A DNA stretch of 64,000 nucleotides from an uncultured Prevotellaceae bacterium (GCA_902778535.1 CACYYG010000010.1:30297-94296), one strand, 5' to 3'. Numbered from the stretch's first letter, positions 48,194 through 57,399 are shown. Program-made: numbers and translations. The notes: generated by a model not told the origin, from the sequence alone.

Positions 48194-48859
48194 TTACTTA
48201 GCGTGAATTGGCCTATGGCTGAGAATCCATTGCACCCTGGCCAAGTCCTCCGGATAAGTCAGCTTGTCGTAATAAGGTGCGTCGAAGTCGAGGTAGACGT
48301 TAGAGGCAGGCGGCAGCTGCTGAATGGACTCCGTCAAGGGCGATGCAGCCTTGAAATGGCGGTCAATCAGCGGGAAACGGAAGCCTTCGGGCGTAGACAG
48401 GGTGTAATATTCCTCACGGTTGACAAACCATTCGCCATAGCGCCCGAGGCTGTCGGTGATTTTCCGTGCGCAGGCCACGGCATCGTACTCGTCGAGAAGG
48501 GCGAAGAAACGGTCTATCACACTGCTCTCCACTGCCGGCCTGACAGCATCGACCACGACCAGCTTCTCGCAGGCACTGTGACGGCCAATGTAGTCGAGGC
48601 CGTTGCGCTTCGTGACGTTCAGTTCGGGCCCGCTTTCCACTACTTCTACGCCATAGGCAGCCCTCAACTCATTGTGATAATCGGGATGGGCCACGACGAC
48701 GACGGCATCCGCCTGCCGGCTTTGCCTGCAGGCTTCGATGACGTAGGAAATGACCTGGCGCCCGTTGATTTCCACATACTGCTTTGGCACGCTGCTGCCA
48801 AAGCGGGCACCAACGCCACCGGCAGTAATCATAATAACGTTTTTGTCTGTCTGATTCAT
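48194..48859 (-). CDS. IspD/TarI family cytidylyltransferase
   Basis: 221-residue nucleotidyltransferase that makes a CDP-alcohol from CTP and an alcohol phosphate. The CTP-binding N-terminus (MITAGGVGARFGSSVPKQYVEING) and VVVDAVRPAVE are family features. IspD (methylerythritol pathway) and TarI (CDP-ribitol) share this fold. The block LSTPEGFRF differs from the usual IspD TPQxF, so I do not assign ispD. The divergent neighbour across an 80-bp promoter region is a CDP-alcohol phosphatidyltransferase, which suggests the product may feed that enzyme. Confidence 0.8.
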   Translation of the reverse strand: MNQTDKNVIMITAGGVGARFGSSVPKQYVEINGRQVISYVIEACRQSRQADAVVVVAHPDYHNELRAAYGVEVVESGPELNVTKRNGLDYIGRHSACEKLVVVDAVRPAVESSVIDRFFALLDEYDAVACARKITDSLGRYGEWFVNREEYYTLSTPEGFRFPLIDRHFKAASPLTESIQQLPPASNVYLDFDAPYYDKLTYPEDLARVQWILSHRPIHAK

Positions 48860-48883
48860 TTTTTCTTTTCCTCAATGAGAGGG

Positions 48884-48914
48884 CAAAGTTACGAAGATGC
48901 AGGCGAAAGGCAAA
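48884..48914 (-). promoter_or_regulatory. Promoter of the cytidylyltransferase gene
   Basis: On the minus strand: TTTG (48914-48911), 19 bp, TAACTTTG (48891-48884). It lies back to back with the plus-strand promoter at 48932-48963. Confidence 0.75.
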
Positions 48915-48931
48915 GAAAAAACACCATTTTC

Positions 48932-48963
48932 TTTGCTAAATACCACTAAAATGTTTACCTTTG
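48932..48963 (+). promoter_or_regulatory. Promoter of the CDP-alcohol phosphatidyltransferase gene
   Basis: TTTG (48932-48935), 20 bp, TACCTTTG (48956-48963), followed by CAC: a full consensus match. It excludes start codons upstream of 48970 and supports ATG 48981. Confidence 0.85.
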
Positions 48964-48980
48964 CACTGTCAAAAAACAAT

Positions 48981-49946
48981 ATGATGGACAAATCGTTTAA
49001 GCAGTTATTGCGCGAATCGTTCAAAAGCAACGACACCGAAGAGACGCTCGATGTCTATTTCACACGTCCTATCGGCCTTGCTTTTGCCCTGATGTGGATT
49101 AAGATTGGCGTCACGCCAAACTTCGTTACCATTCTCTCCATGTTCCTCGGAGCCGGAGCGGGCTTCTGCTTCTATCACACCGAGCTGTGGTGGAACATCG
49201 GCGGCGTGGTACTGCTGATGCTGGCCAACTTCTGCGACTCTACCGACGGACAGATGGCACGCCTGACAAACCAGAAGACGATGATAGGACGCATGCTCGA
49301 CGGTCTGGCCAGCGATGTGTGGTTCTTCTTCTGTTACTTAGGCATTGCACTGCGTTTGTGGAACCAGCTGCTGCCGTTCCAAAGCGTGTACCTCTGGACC
49401 TTCTGGGGCTTTGTGCTTTGCAGCTACGCCGGATTCTACTGGCACGCACGCCAGTGTCAGCTGGCCGACTACTACCGCCAGATACACCTCTATTTCATCA
49501 AGGGCGAGGAAGGCAGCGAGCTGAACAGCACCGAGCAGGAGCAGCGCATACTCGACGCCATGCCGAAACGCAAGTGGGGGCCTTTCACCATTGGCGACAA
49601 GGGATATTTCTGGGACTACACATTCCATCACTTCTACATCGGCTGGTGCAAGAAGCAGGAGAGCAACACGCCCGAGTTTCAGAAGTTTTTCCGCCAGGTG
49701 AAAGCCAAATGGCCCAGCGCAGCCGACATGCCCGAGGACTTCCGCCAGGACTTCCGCAGCAAGAGTCTGCCCCTGATGTGGATGACCAACACACTGACGC
49801 ACAACACCCGCGCCACCGTGATGTTTATTGCCTGTCTGGTGAACGAGCCCTGGATTTATCCCGTTTTCGAAATCACCGTGCTCGCCGCACTCTACTACTA
49901 CATGAAGTACCGGCATGAGAAGATATGCAGGGAAATGAAGGTATAA
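48981..49946 (+). CDS. CDP-alcohol phosphatidyltransferase family protein
   Basis: Membrane enzyme of 321 residues that transfers a phospho-alcohol from or to a CDP-linked donor. The class signature DxxDGxxAR...GxxxDxxxD is complete: DSTDGQMARLTNQ then MIGRMLDGLASD (about residues 94-120). Several membrane helices flank it. A central soluble insert of about 95 residues (YYRQIHLYFIKGEEGSEL...PEDFRQDFRSK) is not found in ordinary phosphatidylglycerol- or phosphatidylserine-type synthases. The start is set by the promoter. Product unknown; a phosphosphingolipid, an inositol lipid or a polymer precursor are options. Confidence 0.82.
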   Translation: MMDKSFKQLLRESFKSNDTEETLDVYFTRPIGLAFALMWIKIGVTPNFVTILSMFLGAGAGFCFYHTELWWNIGGVVLLMLANFCDSTDGQMARLTNQKTMIGRMLDGLASDVWFFFCYLGIALRLWNQLLPFQSVYLWTFWGFVLCSYAGFYWHARQCQLADYYRQIHLYFIKGEEGSELNSTEQEQRILDAMPKRKWGPFTIGDKGYFWDYTFHHFYIGWCKKQESNTPEFQKFFRQVKAKWPSAADMPEDFRQDFRSKSLPLMWMTNTLTHNTRATVMFIACLVNEPWIYPVFEITVLAALYYYMKYRHEKICREMKV

Positions 49947-49956
49947 TGCCCGCCCA

Positions 49957-52629
49957 ATGGCTCGGTTAGACAGATTGATGAAAAAGACTCTATTAAATAA
50001 TGTAGCCCGACATCCCCTTCTATGGAAGGGCTTGGGGAGAATTCTGCTCTTTTTAATCATCAGTATTCCTGCAGGGGCGCAGACACTGACAGGACATGTG
50101 TTTGACGAGCAGACGGGCGACACCATCCCCTTTGCCAGCTGCATCTATCAGGGACACGGCGTGGCCGTAGCTTCGTCGCTCGACGGATTCTTCACCATTG
50201 AGCGACACGACAACTGGCCACTGACCTTCAGCGCAGTAGGCTACCAGCCGCAGACCATCGTCGTCGACGGACGCACACCGGCCTATCTGCGCATCAAGCT
50301 GAAACCCGACACACAGGTGCTCGGCACCGTCACGGTGAAAACAAAGCGCAAGCGCTACAGCCGAAAGAACAACCCCGCCGTGGAACTGATGAAGAAAGTG
50401 GTGGCGGCAAAGAAACGCACCGACCTCTCAAACCACGACTTCTATCAGTACAACAAATACCAGAAGATGACGCTGGCCCTCAACGACGTGACGTCGACAT
50501 TCCTCGACTCCACGAAGATGGCAAAGAAGCAGTGGCTGTTGAACCAGATTGAAGTGTGTCCCTACAACAACAAGCTGGTGCTGCCCATCTCGGTCGACGA
50601 AACCGTGTCGCAGAAAATCTACCGCAAGAGCCCGCACGACGAGAAGACCATCATCAAGGGCATGAACAACCAGGGCATCAACGAACTGATTCAGACTGGC
50701 GACATCCTGACAACAATCATGCAGGATGTCTTCACCGACATCAACATCTACGACGACCAGATACGCATGTTGCAGTATCCGTTCACCTCGCCCATCGGCG
50801 ACGATGCCATCGCTTTCTACCGCTACTACATTGAGGACACCGTCTACGTGGGGCGCGACCTGTGCTTCCACCTGCAGTTCCTGCCCAACAATCAGCAGGA
50901 CTTCGGATTCCGCGGCGAACTCTATATCCTGGCCGACTCGAGCTATCAGGTCAAACGCTGCGAAATGACCATCCCCAAGCGCTCTGACGTCAACTTCGTA
51001 GAAAACATGAAGGTGACGCAGGAGTTCACCCAGCTGCCCAACGGCGAGTGGGTGCTGTCGGTCGACGACATGTTCACCGAACTGAAAGTGGCCTCGTTCC
51101 TCACGCAGTTTGCCGTCATACGCAACACACGCCTCACCGACTACGCCTTCGACGAATTGCCCAAACAACTGTTCAAGGGCAAGAAGAAAGAGGTGAAAGA
51201 CGTCAACGCGATGATGCAGAACGACGATTTCTGGGCGCAGTACCGGCAGGTGGAGCTGACGAAGAGCGAGAGCTCGATGGATGCCTTCGTACACGGCATG
51301 GAGCAGATCAAAGGCTTCAACTACATCATCTTCGTGGCCAAGGCATTTATCGAGAATTTCGTAGAGACAGGCACGCCGAAGACACCCTCGAAGGTGGACA
51401 TCGGCCCCATCAACACGATGATAACACGGAACTTCGTCGACGGCTACCGCTTTCGCTTCTCGGCACAGACCACCGCCAACCTCGACAGCAATTTCTTCGC
51501 GTCGGGCTACATCGCACGCGGCATCGACTCGAAGAAAACCTATTACAAGGGCGATTTGATTTACTCGTTTAACAAGAAGGAATATTTGCCACGCGAGTTC
51601 CCCAAGCGCACGCTGACGCTGGAATCGACATACGACGTGATGTCGCCCAGCGACAAGTTCATGCACACCGACAAGGATAACGTCTTCACGGCGTTCAAGT
51701 GGGCAAAGGTAGACAAGATGATGTTCTACAACCGGCAGTCGCTCACCTTCGAGCGCGAGGAGGACTGGGGCTTCCGCACCACACTCTCGCTGAAGACGGA
51801 GGAGAACGAGGGCGCCGCCCAGCTGTTCTTCATCCCGATGTCGCAAAATGACGACCGCTCTACCTGGCACAACTGGAGCAATCCCGTTCCCGCCGATGTC
51901 CCGTATGTTGCGACTGAGTCGCAACCCATCCGTACAACCGAACTGCGCGGCGAACTGCGCTTCGCACCAGGCGAAACTTTCATCAACACCAAGCAGCGCC
52001 GCCGGCCCATCAACCTCGACTCGCCCGTCTTCACCCTCAGCCACACACTTGGCCTGAAGGACTTCCTTGGCGGCGATTACAAATACAATTACTCCGAGTT
52101 CAGCATCTACAAACGCTTTTGGCTGAAGTCGTGGGGCAAGCTCGACTTCCAGGCCAAAGCCGGCATACAGTGGGACAAGGTGCCCTTCCCACTGCTCATC
52201 ATGCCCGAGACCAACCTCTCGTACATCATGCAGGACTACACCTTCACCCTCATCAACAACATGGAGTTCCTCAGCGACCGCTACGCCTCGGCCATGATCA
52301 ACTGGGACCTCAACGGCAAGATATTCAACCGCATACCCTTGCTACGCAAACTGAAGTGGCGCGAATGGCTCAGCGTGAAATGCCTCTGGGGTCAGCTCAC
52401 CGACAAGAACAATCCTTTCCTGGAGCAGAACGCCGGCGACCCCACGCTGATGTACTTCCCCGAGGGCTCCTACCTGCTTGACAAGAAAGAGCCTTATTGG
52501 GAAGTGTCTGCGGGCATTCACAACATCTTCAAGATTGTGCATGTGGAATACATCCGCCGCCTCAACTACAACCATCTGCCTACGGCGCACAAACAGGGCA
52601 TACGCTTCATGATTCGCATGACGTTCTAA
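49957..52629 (+). CDS. DUF5686 outer-membrane protein with carboxypeptidase-regulatory-like domain
   Basis: 890-residue predicted outer-membrane protein. A signal segment (LLFLIISIPAGAQ about 30-43) is followed by a carboxypeptidase-regulatory-like domain (TLTGHVFDEQTGDTIPFASCIYQ), a central DUF5686 region (NPAVELMKKVVAAKKRTDLSNHDFYQYNKYQKM) and a C-terminal barrel ending in Phe (GIRFMIRMTF), as outer-membrane proteins usually do. It starts ten bases after the phosphatidyltransferase stop, so co-transcription is likely. Met8 is an alternative start. Function unknown. Confidence 0.82.
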   Translation: MARLDRLMKKTLLNNVARHPLLWKGLGRILLFLIISIPAGAQTLTGHVFDEQTGDTIPFASCIYQGHGVAVASSLDGFFTIERHDNWPLTFSAVGYQPQTIVVDGRTPAYLRIKLKPDTQVLGTVTVKTKRKRYSRKNNPAVELMKKVVAAKKRTDLSNHDFYQYNKYQKMTLALNDVTSTFLDSTKMAKKQWLLNQIEVCPYNNKLVLPISVDETVSQKIYRKSPHDEKTIIKGMNNQGINELIQTGDILTTIMQDVFTDINIYDDQIRMLQYPFTSPIGDDAIAFYRYYIEDTVYVGRDLCFHLQFLPNNQQDFGFRGELYILADSSYQVKRCEMTIPKRSDVNFVENMKVTQEFTQLPNGEWVLSVDDMFTELKVASFLTQFAVIRNTRLTDYAFDELPKQLFKGKKKEVKDVNAMMQNDDFWAQYRQVELTKSESSMDAFVHGMEQIKGFNYIIFVAKAFIENFVETGTPKTPSKVDIGPINTMITRNFVDGYRFRFSAQTTANLDSNFFASGYIARGIDSKKTYYKGDLIYSFNKKEYLPREFPKRTLTLESTYDVMSPSDKFMHTDKDNVFTAFKWAKVDKMMFYNRQSLTFEREEDWGFRTTLSLKTEENEGAAQLFFIPMSQNDDRSTWHNWSNPVPADVPYVATESQPIRTTELRGELRFAPGETFINTKQRRRPINLDSPVFTLSHTLGLKDFLGGDYKYNYSEFSIYKRFWLKSWGKLDFQAKAGIQWDKVPFPLLIMPETNLSYIMQDYTFTLINNMEFLSDRYASAMINWDLNGKIFNRIPLLRKLKWREWLSVKCLWGQLTDKNNPFLEQNAGDPTLMYFPEGSYLLDKKEPYWEVSAGIHNIFKIVHVEYIRRLNYNHLPTAHKQGIRFMIRMTF

Positions 52630-52650
52630 CTGAAAAACAAAAAAACTTAC

Positions 52651-52689
52651 GTAAACGTTTGCGCGAATCAGTTGGTTTTTGTATTTTTG
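52651..52689 (+). promoter_or_regulatory. Promoter and LacI-type operator of the regulator-kinase operon
   Basis: TTTG (52658-52661), 20 bp, TATTTTTG (52682-52689) is a full promoter match. A palindrome GTAAACGTTTGC (52651-52662), centred on the CG typical of LacI-family operators, overlaps the -33 element. Binding there would block the polymerase, so the LacI protein encoded next probably represses its own operon. Confidence 0.75.
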
Positions 52690-52722
52690 CAGTCGAAAAT
52701 GCAATAACCAACTTCTTACGAA

Positions 52723-53748
52723 GTGAACAAAAGACGTATATCCTTAAAGGACATCGCCCAGAAATTGGGCGTAAGTATTGCCACGGTAAGCCGTGCCTTG
52801 CACGGGAGTCCGGAGATTGGCCAGGAGATGCAGCAGAAAGTAAAGACACTGGCCAAAGAGCTGAACTACCGACCCAACCCCTTTGCCCAGAGCTTGCGCA
52901 AGGAAGCGCCAAAGGTCATCGGCGTCGTCGTGCCCAACCTCGTCACGCATTATTACGCCTCTGTACTCGACGGCATCGAAGTAGAAGCCACTCGTGCAGG
53001 ATACAGCGTCATCAGCGCCAACAGCCATGAGAGCGCTGAGGCCGAGGCGCGCATCATCGACAACTTCAACTCGCTCCATGTCGAGGGCATCATCGCCTGT
53101 CTGGCGCAGGACACCACTACATACGAACACTTCGAGGAAATACGCCGCATGGGCATCCCTCTCGTCTTCTTCGGCCGCACCTGCCTCACCGACACGTTCA
53201 GCAACGTCACCGCCAATGGCGACGAGGCAGCGCAGCAGGCCACGCAGCACCTCATCGACACTGGTTCGCGGCGCATCGCCTTCATCGGCGGACCACAGCA
53301 CCTCGACATGGTGCGCCGCCGCAAGCACGGCTACTTGGAGGCCTTGCGCGAAAACAGGATACCTATCGACAGAAACATCGTGGTGTGCGACCGCATCGAC
53401 TACGACGTGGCCTTGAAGAACACGTTGCAGCTCCTGCAACGCGACGACCGCCCCGACGCCATTCTGGCCTTCAACGACATCATCACCTTTGCAGCCTTCA
53501 CGGCCATCAAGCAATTAGGACTGGCCATTCCGCAAGACGTGGCACTCATCGGCTTCACCGACGACCAGCACGCCTGCTACGTCACGCCGCAGCTGTCGGC
53601 CATTGTCGACCAGTCGGCGCTCATGGGCCAGCGCGCCTGCCAGCTGCTGCTGCGCCATATCAGCGGCGACCAGCGCGTCTACAGCGAAATCGTGCCGCAG
53701 CAGCTTGTCATCCGCCAAACCTCAGCAAAAAATACTCGGAAACGATGA
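52723..53748 (+). CDS. LacI family transcriptional regulator
   Basis: 341-residue repressor with an N-terminal helix-turn-helix (RRISLKDIAQKLGVSIATVSRALHGS, residues 4-29), the hinge (LNYRPNPFAQSLR) and a periplasmic-binding-protein-like sensor domain (VIGVVVPNLVTHYYASVLDGIE, AFIGGPQHLDMVRRR, ALIGFTDDQ). The start codon is GTG 52723; no ATG gives the HTH, and the promoter lies just upstream. Family members usually sense sugars or sugar phosphates. Its TGA overlaps the ATG of the kinase gene, so both are made together. Confidence 0.93.
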   Translation: MNKRRISLKDIAQKLGVSIATVSRALHGSPEIGQEMQQKVKTLAKELNYRPNPFAQSLRKEAPKVIGVVVPNLVTHYYASVLDGIEVEATRAGYSVISANSHESAEAEARIIDNFNSLHVEGIIACLAQDTTTYEHFEEIRRMGIPLVFFGRTCLTDTFSNVTANGDEAAQQATQHLIDTGSRRIAFIGGPQHLDMVRRRKHGYLEALRENRIPIDRNIVVCDRIDYDVALKNTLQLLQRDDRPDAILAFNDIITFAAFTAIKQLGLAIPQDVALIGFTDDQHACYVTPQLSAIVDQSALMGQRACQLLLRHISGDQRVYSEIVPQQLVIRQTSAKNTRKR

Positions 53749-55538
53749 GCACACTACCTATTGGCACCTATCTTCAGGAGAAGAAATACAAGATTGAAGC
53801 CGTCTTAGGCCAAGGCGGTTTCGGCATCACCTATCTTGCCACGCAGGAAATCACTCATGAGCGCATTGCAATTAAGGAGTTTTTCTTCAAGGAATACTGC
53901 GAGCGCGACGAGAGCACACACATGGTGACCGTGCCCACAGCGGGCAACAGAGACGTGGTGAAGCAGTTCGAGAAGAAATTCCTGAAAGAGGCCCGCATGA
54001 TACGCCAGTTGCACCACGAGCACATCGTGCGCGTCTTCGACGTGTTTCAGGAAAACTGCACTTCCTACTACGCAATGGAGTATATCAACGGCCGGCCTCT
54101 CTCGGATTACATTGCCAGCAAGGGCCGCCTGGCCGAGGATGAAGCCTTGCCCATCATCGAAACAGTGGGCAGTGCACTCAGCTATCTGCACAGACAGAGC
54201 ATCAACCACCTTGACATAAAACCCGCCAACATCATGCTTGACGGGGCCGACAAGCGCGTGGTGCTTATCGATTTCGGCGTCTCTAAGCAGTACGACCCGC
54301 AATCAGGCGAAGGCACTACCACGACTCCAGTCGGGGTGAGCAACGGATATTCGCCTTTGGAGCAATACAACCCAGGCGGAGTGAGCAGTTTTTCGCCCCA
54401 GTCGGACATCTATTCCCTTGCGGCCACATTATTGAAGATGTTGACTGGCCAAACGCCGCCCAGTGCCATTGACGTATCGCAGAAAGGTATCAACATACCT
54501 GACAGCGTGTCGCCTAACATCGCCCAGGCCATCAGCTTAGCCATGCAATCTGTCAAGGATGAACGGCCTTCCTCCATCGCATCCTTCCTCGACATCATCC
54601 ACCACGGTGCTGAAGGAGAAACCAACATCACCCGCCTGCACAACAATCCGACCAGCAAGAACAAAAAGCGCAGCTGGCTGTGGTTGAGCCTGCTGATAGC
54701 CTTGATAGCAGGCATCGCACTGTTCTTCGTGCTCAGCGGCAGCCACAAGAAAAACCGGAACGCCTACGATGATGATGAAGAAACAGTCTATGTCGACGAA
54801 GATGAGGACGAATTTGCCGAGGAGGCCACAGAAGAGGAGGAAGAAGAGGAAGATGAGGACGAGTTGGTGACGAAGCACTACTCAAAGACTGTGGGCGATA
54901 ATGTTATCGATTTCGAATATCCCGTCAAGGGCAATGCCATCTTAGTACAGAACATACGCGAGTGGATTAACGAGCAGCTGGGAGACACCTATTCTGGCGA
55001 CCTCAACGACGCCGAGGCTTTCTTCCAGCACTATGCCAGCAAACTGGGCGTTAATGATGACGAGGAGGCTGCCGACTCCATGGTTGAGGAGTATTCCATA
55101 GAGCAAATCAAGATTGACTATATGAACGACCGCTTAGTCACCTTTACCAACGACAGCTATTACTACGGGGGCGGAGCCCACGGCATCGGTGCCACACTGG
55201 GCGTCACGTTCCGCAAGACCGACGGCAAGATGTTCACCCACGACATGATAGCCCGTTGGTACGACTTGCAGCCGTTTGTGAAGAAAGGAATGATGAAATA
55301 TTTCGAAGTAACCACTGATGAGGAGCTGGCTGAATACTTGATGTATGATACCAACATGTATAATATCGACAATCTGCCCAAGCCGTCGAGCGACCCGTGG
55401 ATAACAGGCGAGGGCGTGGTGTTTCTCTATACGCCTTACGAGATTTCCTATTACGCCGCAGGCAGTCCCACGTTTACCATTCCGTACTACCAGATTAAGG
55501 ATGCACTCACAGCTGTGGGGAAATCCTATTTCGAATAA
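53745..55538 (+). CDS. Transmembrane Hanks-type Ser/Thr kinase with RsiV-like (DUF3298) outer domain
   Basis: 597-residue protein. Residues 1-275 form a eukaryote-like kinase: glycine loop GQGGFGITYLA, Lys44 in IAIKEFF, Asp157 in HLDIKPANIM (HLD instead of HRD) and Asp176 in LIDFGVSK, then GYSPLEQY. A membrane helix lies at about 309-331 (WLWLSLLIALIAGIALFFVL), followed by a very acidic linker (DEDEDEFAEEATEEEEEEEDEDE). The outer part (about 380-597) resembles DUF4163/DUF3298, the domain of RsiV that binds lysozyme (YSIEQIKIDYMNDRLVTFTN, YYYGGGAHG). The start follows from the ATGA overlap with the LacI gene. A ligand-sensing signalling kinase is inferred. Confidence 0.85.
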   Translation: MSTLPIGTYLQEKKYKIEAVLGQGGFGITYLATQEITHERIAIKEFFFKEYCERDESTHMVTVPTAGNRDVVKQFEKKFLKEARMIRQLHHEHIVRVFDVFQENCTSYYAMEYINGRPLSDYIASKGRLAEDEALPIIETVGSALSYLHRQSINHLDIKPANIMLDGADKRVVLIDFGVSKQYDPQSGEGTTTTPVGVSNGYSPLEQYNPGGVSSFSPQSDIYSLAATLLKMLTGQTPPSAIDVSQKGINIPDSVSPNIAQAISLAMQSVKDERPSSIASFLDIIHHGAEGETNITRLHNNPTSKNKKRSWLWLSLLIALIAGIALFFVLSGSHKKNRNAYDDDEETVYVDEDEDEFAEEATEEEEEEEDEDELVTKHYSKTVGDNVIDFEYPVKGNAILVQNIREWINEQLGDTYSGDLNDAEAFFQHYASKLGVNDDEEAADSMVEEYSIEQIKIDYMNDRLVTFTNDSYYYGGGAHGIGATLGVTFRKTDGKMFTHDMIARWYDLQPFVKKGMMKYFEVTTDEELAEYLMYDTNMYNIDNLPKPSSDPWITGEGVVFLYTPYEISYYAAGSPTFTIPYYQIKDALTAVGKSYFE

Positions 55539-55565
55539 AAAACGGCGCCGTTTCGGCGCCGTTTT
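55539..55565. terminator. Bidirectional terminator between kinase and ettA genes
   Basis: AAAACGGCGCCG, TTT, CGGCGCCGTTTT: a perfect 12-bp stem with A and T runs on its flanks. It starts directly after the kinase stop and ends four bases before the ettA stop, serving both convergent genes. Confidence 0.95.
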
Positions 55566-55568
55566 CCG

Positions 55569-57266
55569 TTATTCATCCATCAGCTTGCGATAGCGTGCAC
55601 GCTTGGGTTCTTCTATGCCCAGGCGCTGAGCCTTGTTGGCTTCATAGTCGGAGTAATTGCCGTCGAAGAAGAAGACGCTGCCCTCGCCCTCGAAGGCCAG
55701 GATATGCGTGCAGATGCGGTCGAGGAACCAGCGGTCGTGGCTGATGACGACGGCGCAGCCTGCGAATGCCTCCAGACCTTCTTCCAAAGCGCGAAGAGTG
55801 TTGACGTCAATGTCATTCGTCGGCTCGTCGAGCAGCAGCACATTGCCTTCCTGCTTCAGCGCTAATGCCAGCTGCAGACGGTTGCGCTCGCCACCGCTGA
55901 GAACTCCGCATTTCTTCTCCTGATCCACACCGCTGAAATTGAAGCGGCTGAGGTAGGCACGGGCGTTCAGCTCGCGGCCACCGAGGCGCAGTGTCTCGTT
56001 GCCCTGCGACACAACCTGATAGACCGTTTTATTGGGATCGATGTCCTTATGTTGCTGGTCGACGTAGGCCAAGCGCACCGTCTCACCCACCGAGAACGTG
56101 CCGGCATCGGGCTGCTCCAAGCCCATGATGAGACGGAACAGTGTGGTCTTGCCCGCACCATTGGGGCCGATGACGCCGACGATGCCGTTGGGCGGCAGGA
56201 CGAAGTTCAGGTCGGTGAAGAGCGTCTTCTCGCCGAAGCTCTTGGCCACGCCGGAAGCCTCGATCACCTTGTTGCCCAGGCGCGGACCATTGGGAATGAA
56301 AATCTCCAGTTTCTCCTCCTTCTGCTTCTGCTCCTCGTTCAGCATCAGCTCATACGAGTTCAGACGGGCCTTGCCCTTGGCCTGACGAGCCTTCGGTGCC
56401 ATGCGCACCCATTCCAACTCGCGCTCCAGCGTCTTGCGACGCTTCGAGGCCTGCTTCTCCTCCTGTGCCAGGCGCTGGCTCTTCTGCTCCAGCCAGCTCG
56501 AGTAGTTGCCCTTCCAGGGGATGCCTTCGCCGCGATCCAACTCCAGAATCCACTCGGCCACGTCGTCGAGGAAATAGCGGTCGTGGGTGACGGCGATGAC
56601 CGTTCCCTCATACTGTTGCAGGTGCTGCTCCAGCCAGTCTATCGACTCGGCATCCAAGTGGTTGGTGGGCTCGTCGAGCAGCAGCACGTCGGGTTTTTGC
56701 AGCAACAGCCGGCACAGTGCCACACGGCGCCGCTCACCGCCCGAGAGGTTCGTCACGGGCCAGTCGCCCGGCGGACAGCGCAGGGCTGCCATCGCGCGGT
56801 CGAGCTTCGAGTCCATGTTCCAGGCGTCGGTGGCGTCGATAACGTCCTGCAGCTCGGCCTGACGCTGCATCAGCTTGTCCATCTTGTCGGCGTCTTCATA
56901 GTATTCGGGCAGACCGAACTTCACGTTGATGTCGTCATATTCGGCCAGCGCGTCGTACACATGCTGCACGCCCTCCATCACATTCTCCTTCACCGTCTTC
57001 GTCTCGTCGAGTGGCGGGTCCTGCGGCAGATAGCCCACGGTGTAGCCCGGAGCCCACACCACATTGCCCTGATACTGCTGATCCAGCCCCGCAATGATTT
57101 TCATCAGCGTCGACTTTCCGGCGCCATTCAGGCCGATAATGCCGATCTTCGCTCCATAGAAGAACGAGAGGTAGATGTTCTTGAGCACTTGTTTCTGATT
57201 CTGCTGGATGGTCTTGCTCACTCCCACCATCGAGAAGATTACTTTCTTGTCGTCAACTGTTGCCAT
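55569..57266 (-). CDS. ettA: Energy-dependent translational throttle protein EttA (ABC-F)
   Basis: ABC-F ATPase of 565 residues that binds the ribosomal E site and gates the first elongation steps according to the ATP/ADP ratio. Two ATPase domains are visible: GLNGAGKSTLMKIIAG with LSGGERRRVALCRLLL, and GPNGAGKTTLFRLIMG with LSGGERNRLQLALAL. Between them are the arm/linker features and the basic stretch RMAPKARQAKGKARLNSYE. Length and the N-terminus (IFSMVGVSKTIQQNQKQVLKNI) fit EttA rather than Uup or antibiotic-resistance ABC-F proteins. Confidence 0.95.
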   Translation of the reverse strand: MATVDDKKVIFSMVGVSKTIQQNQKQVLKNIYLSFFYGAKIGIIGLNGAGKSTLMKIIAGLDQQYQGNVVWAPGYTVGYLPQDPPLDETKTVKENVMEGVQHVYDALAEYDDINVKFGLPEYYEDADKMDKLMQRQAELQDVIDATDAWNMDSKLDRAMAALRCPPGDWPVTNLSGGERRRVALCRLLLQKPDVLLLDEPTNHLDAESIDWLEQHLQQYEGTVIAVTHDRYFLDDVAEWILELDRGEGIPWKGNYSSWLEQKSQRLAQEEKQASKRRKTLERELEWVRMAPKARQAKGKARLNSYELMLNEEQKQKEEKLEIFIPNGPRLGNKVIEASGVAKSFGEKTLFTDLNFVLPPNGIVGVIGPNGAGKTTLFRLIMGLEQPDAGTFSVGETVRLAYVDQQHKDIDPNKTVYQVVSQGNETLRLGGRELNARAYLSRFNFSGVDQEKKCGVLSGGERNRLQLALALKQEGNVLLLDEPTNDIDVNTLRALEEGLEAFAGCAVVISHDRWFLDRICTHILAFEGEGSVFFFDGNYSDYEANKAQRLGIEEPKRARYRKLMDE

Positions 57267-57288
57267 ATAGTAATAATGTAGGATGGTG

Positions 57289-57296
57289 CAAAGATA
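57289..57296 (-). promoter_or_regulatory. -7 promoter element of ettA
   Basis: The reverse complement reads TATCTTTG, a TAnnTTTG match about 23 bases before the ettA start. No TTTG at the -33 distance. Confidence 0.55.
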
Positions 57297-57365
57297 GCGA
57301 AAAAAAATGAAAGAGCTCAGAATAATAGCCTCAAATGCAGTGATATATGGAAAATTAACAAATTG

Positions 57366-57399
57366 TTTGAGGCTATTCGCAGAATTATTCGTAATTTTG
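57366..57399 (+). promoter_or_regulatory. Promoter of the 56-residue protein gene
   Basis: TTTG (57366-57369), 22 bp, TAATTTTG (57392-57399). Transcription would start near 57406, after any upstream in-frame start codon, pointing to ATG 57441. Confidence 0.6.

Noticed and set aside
48897-48980. N-terminal extension of the CDP-alcohol phosphatidyltransferase
   Set aside because: A full-consensus promoter (48932-48963) lies inside this stretch, so transcription starts after it.
50428-52044. 538-codon minus-strand open frame opposite the DUF5686 gene
   Set aside because: Composition is typical of a shadow of GC-rich codons (Val, His, Glu, Leu runs), and the plus strand carries the real domains and C-terminal Phe.
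52651-52662. GTAAACGTTTGC as a CcpA-type cre site
   Set aside because: Catabolite control by CcpA is not established in Bacteroidota; the adjacent LacI gene is the simpler explanation.
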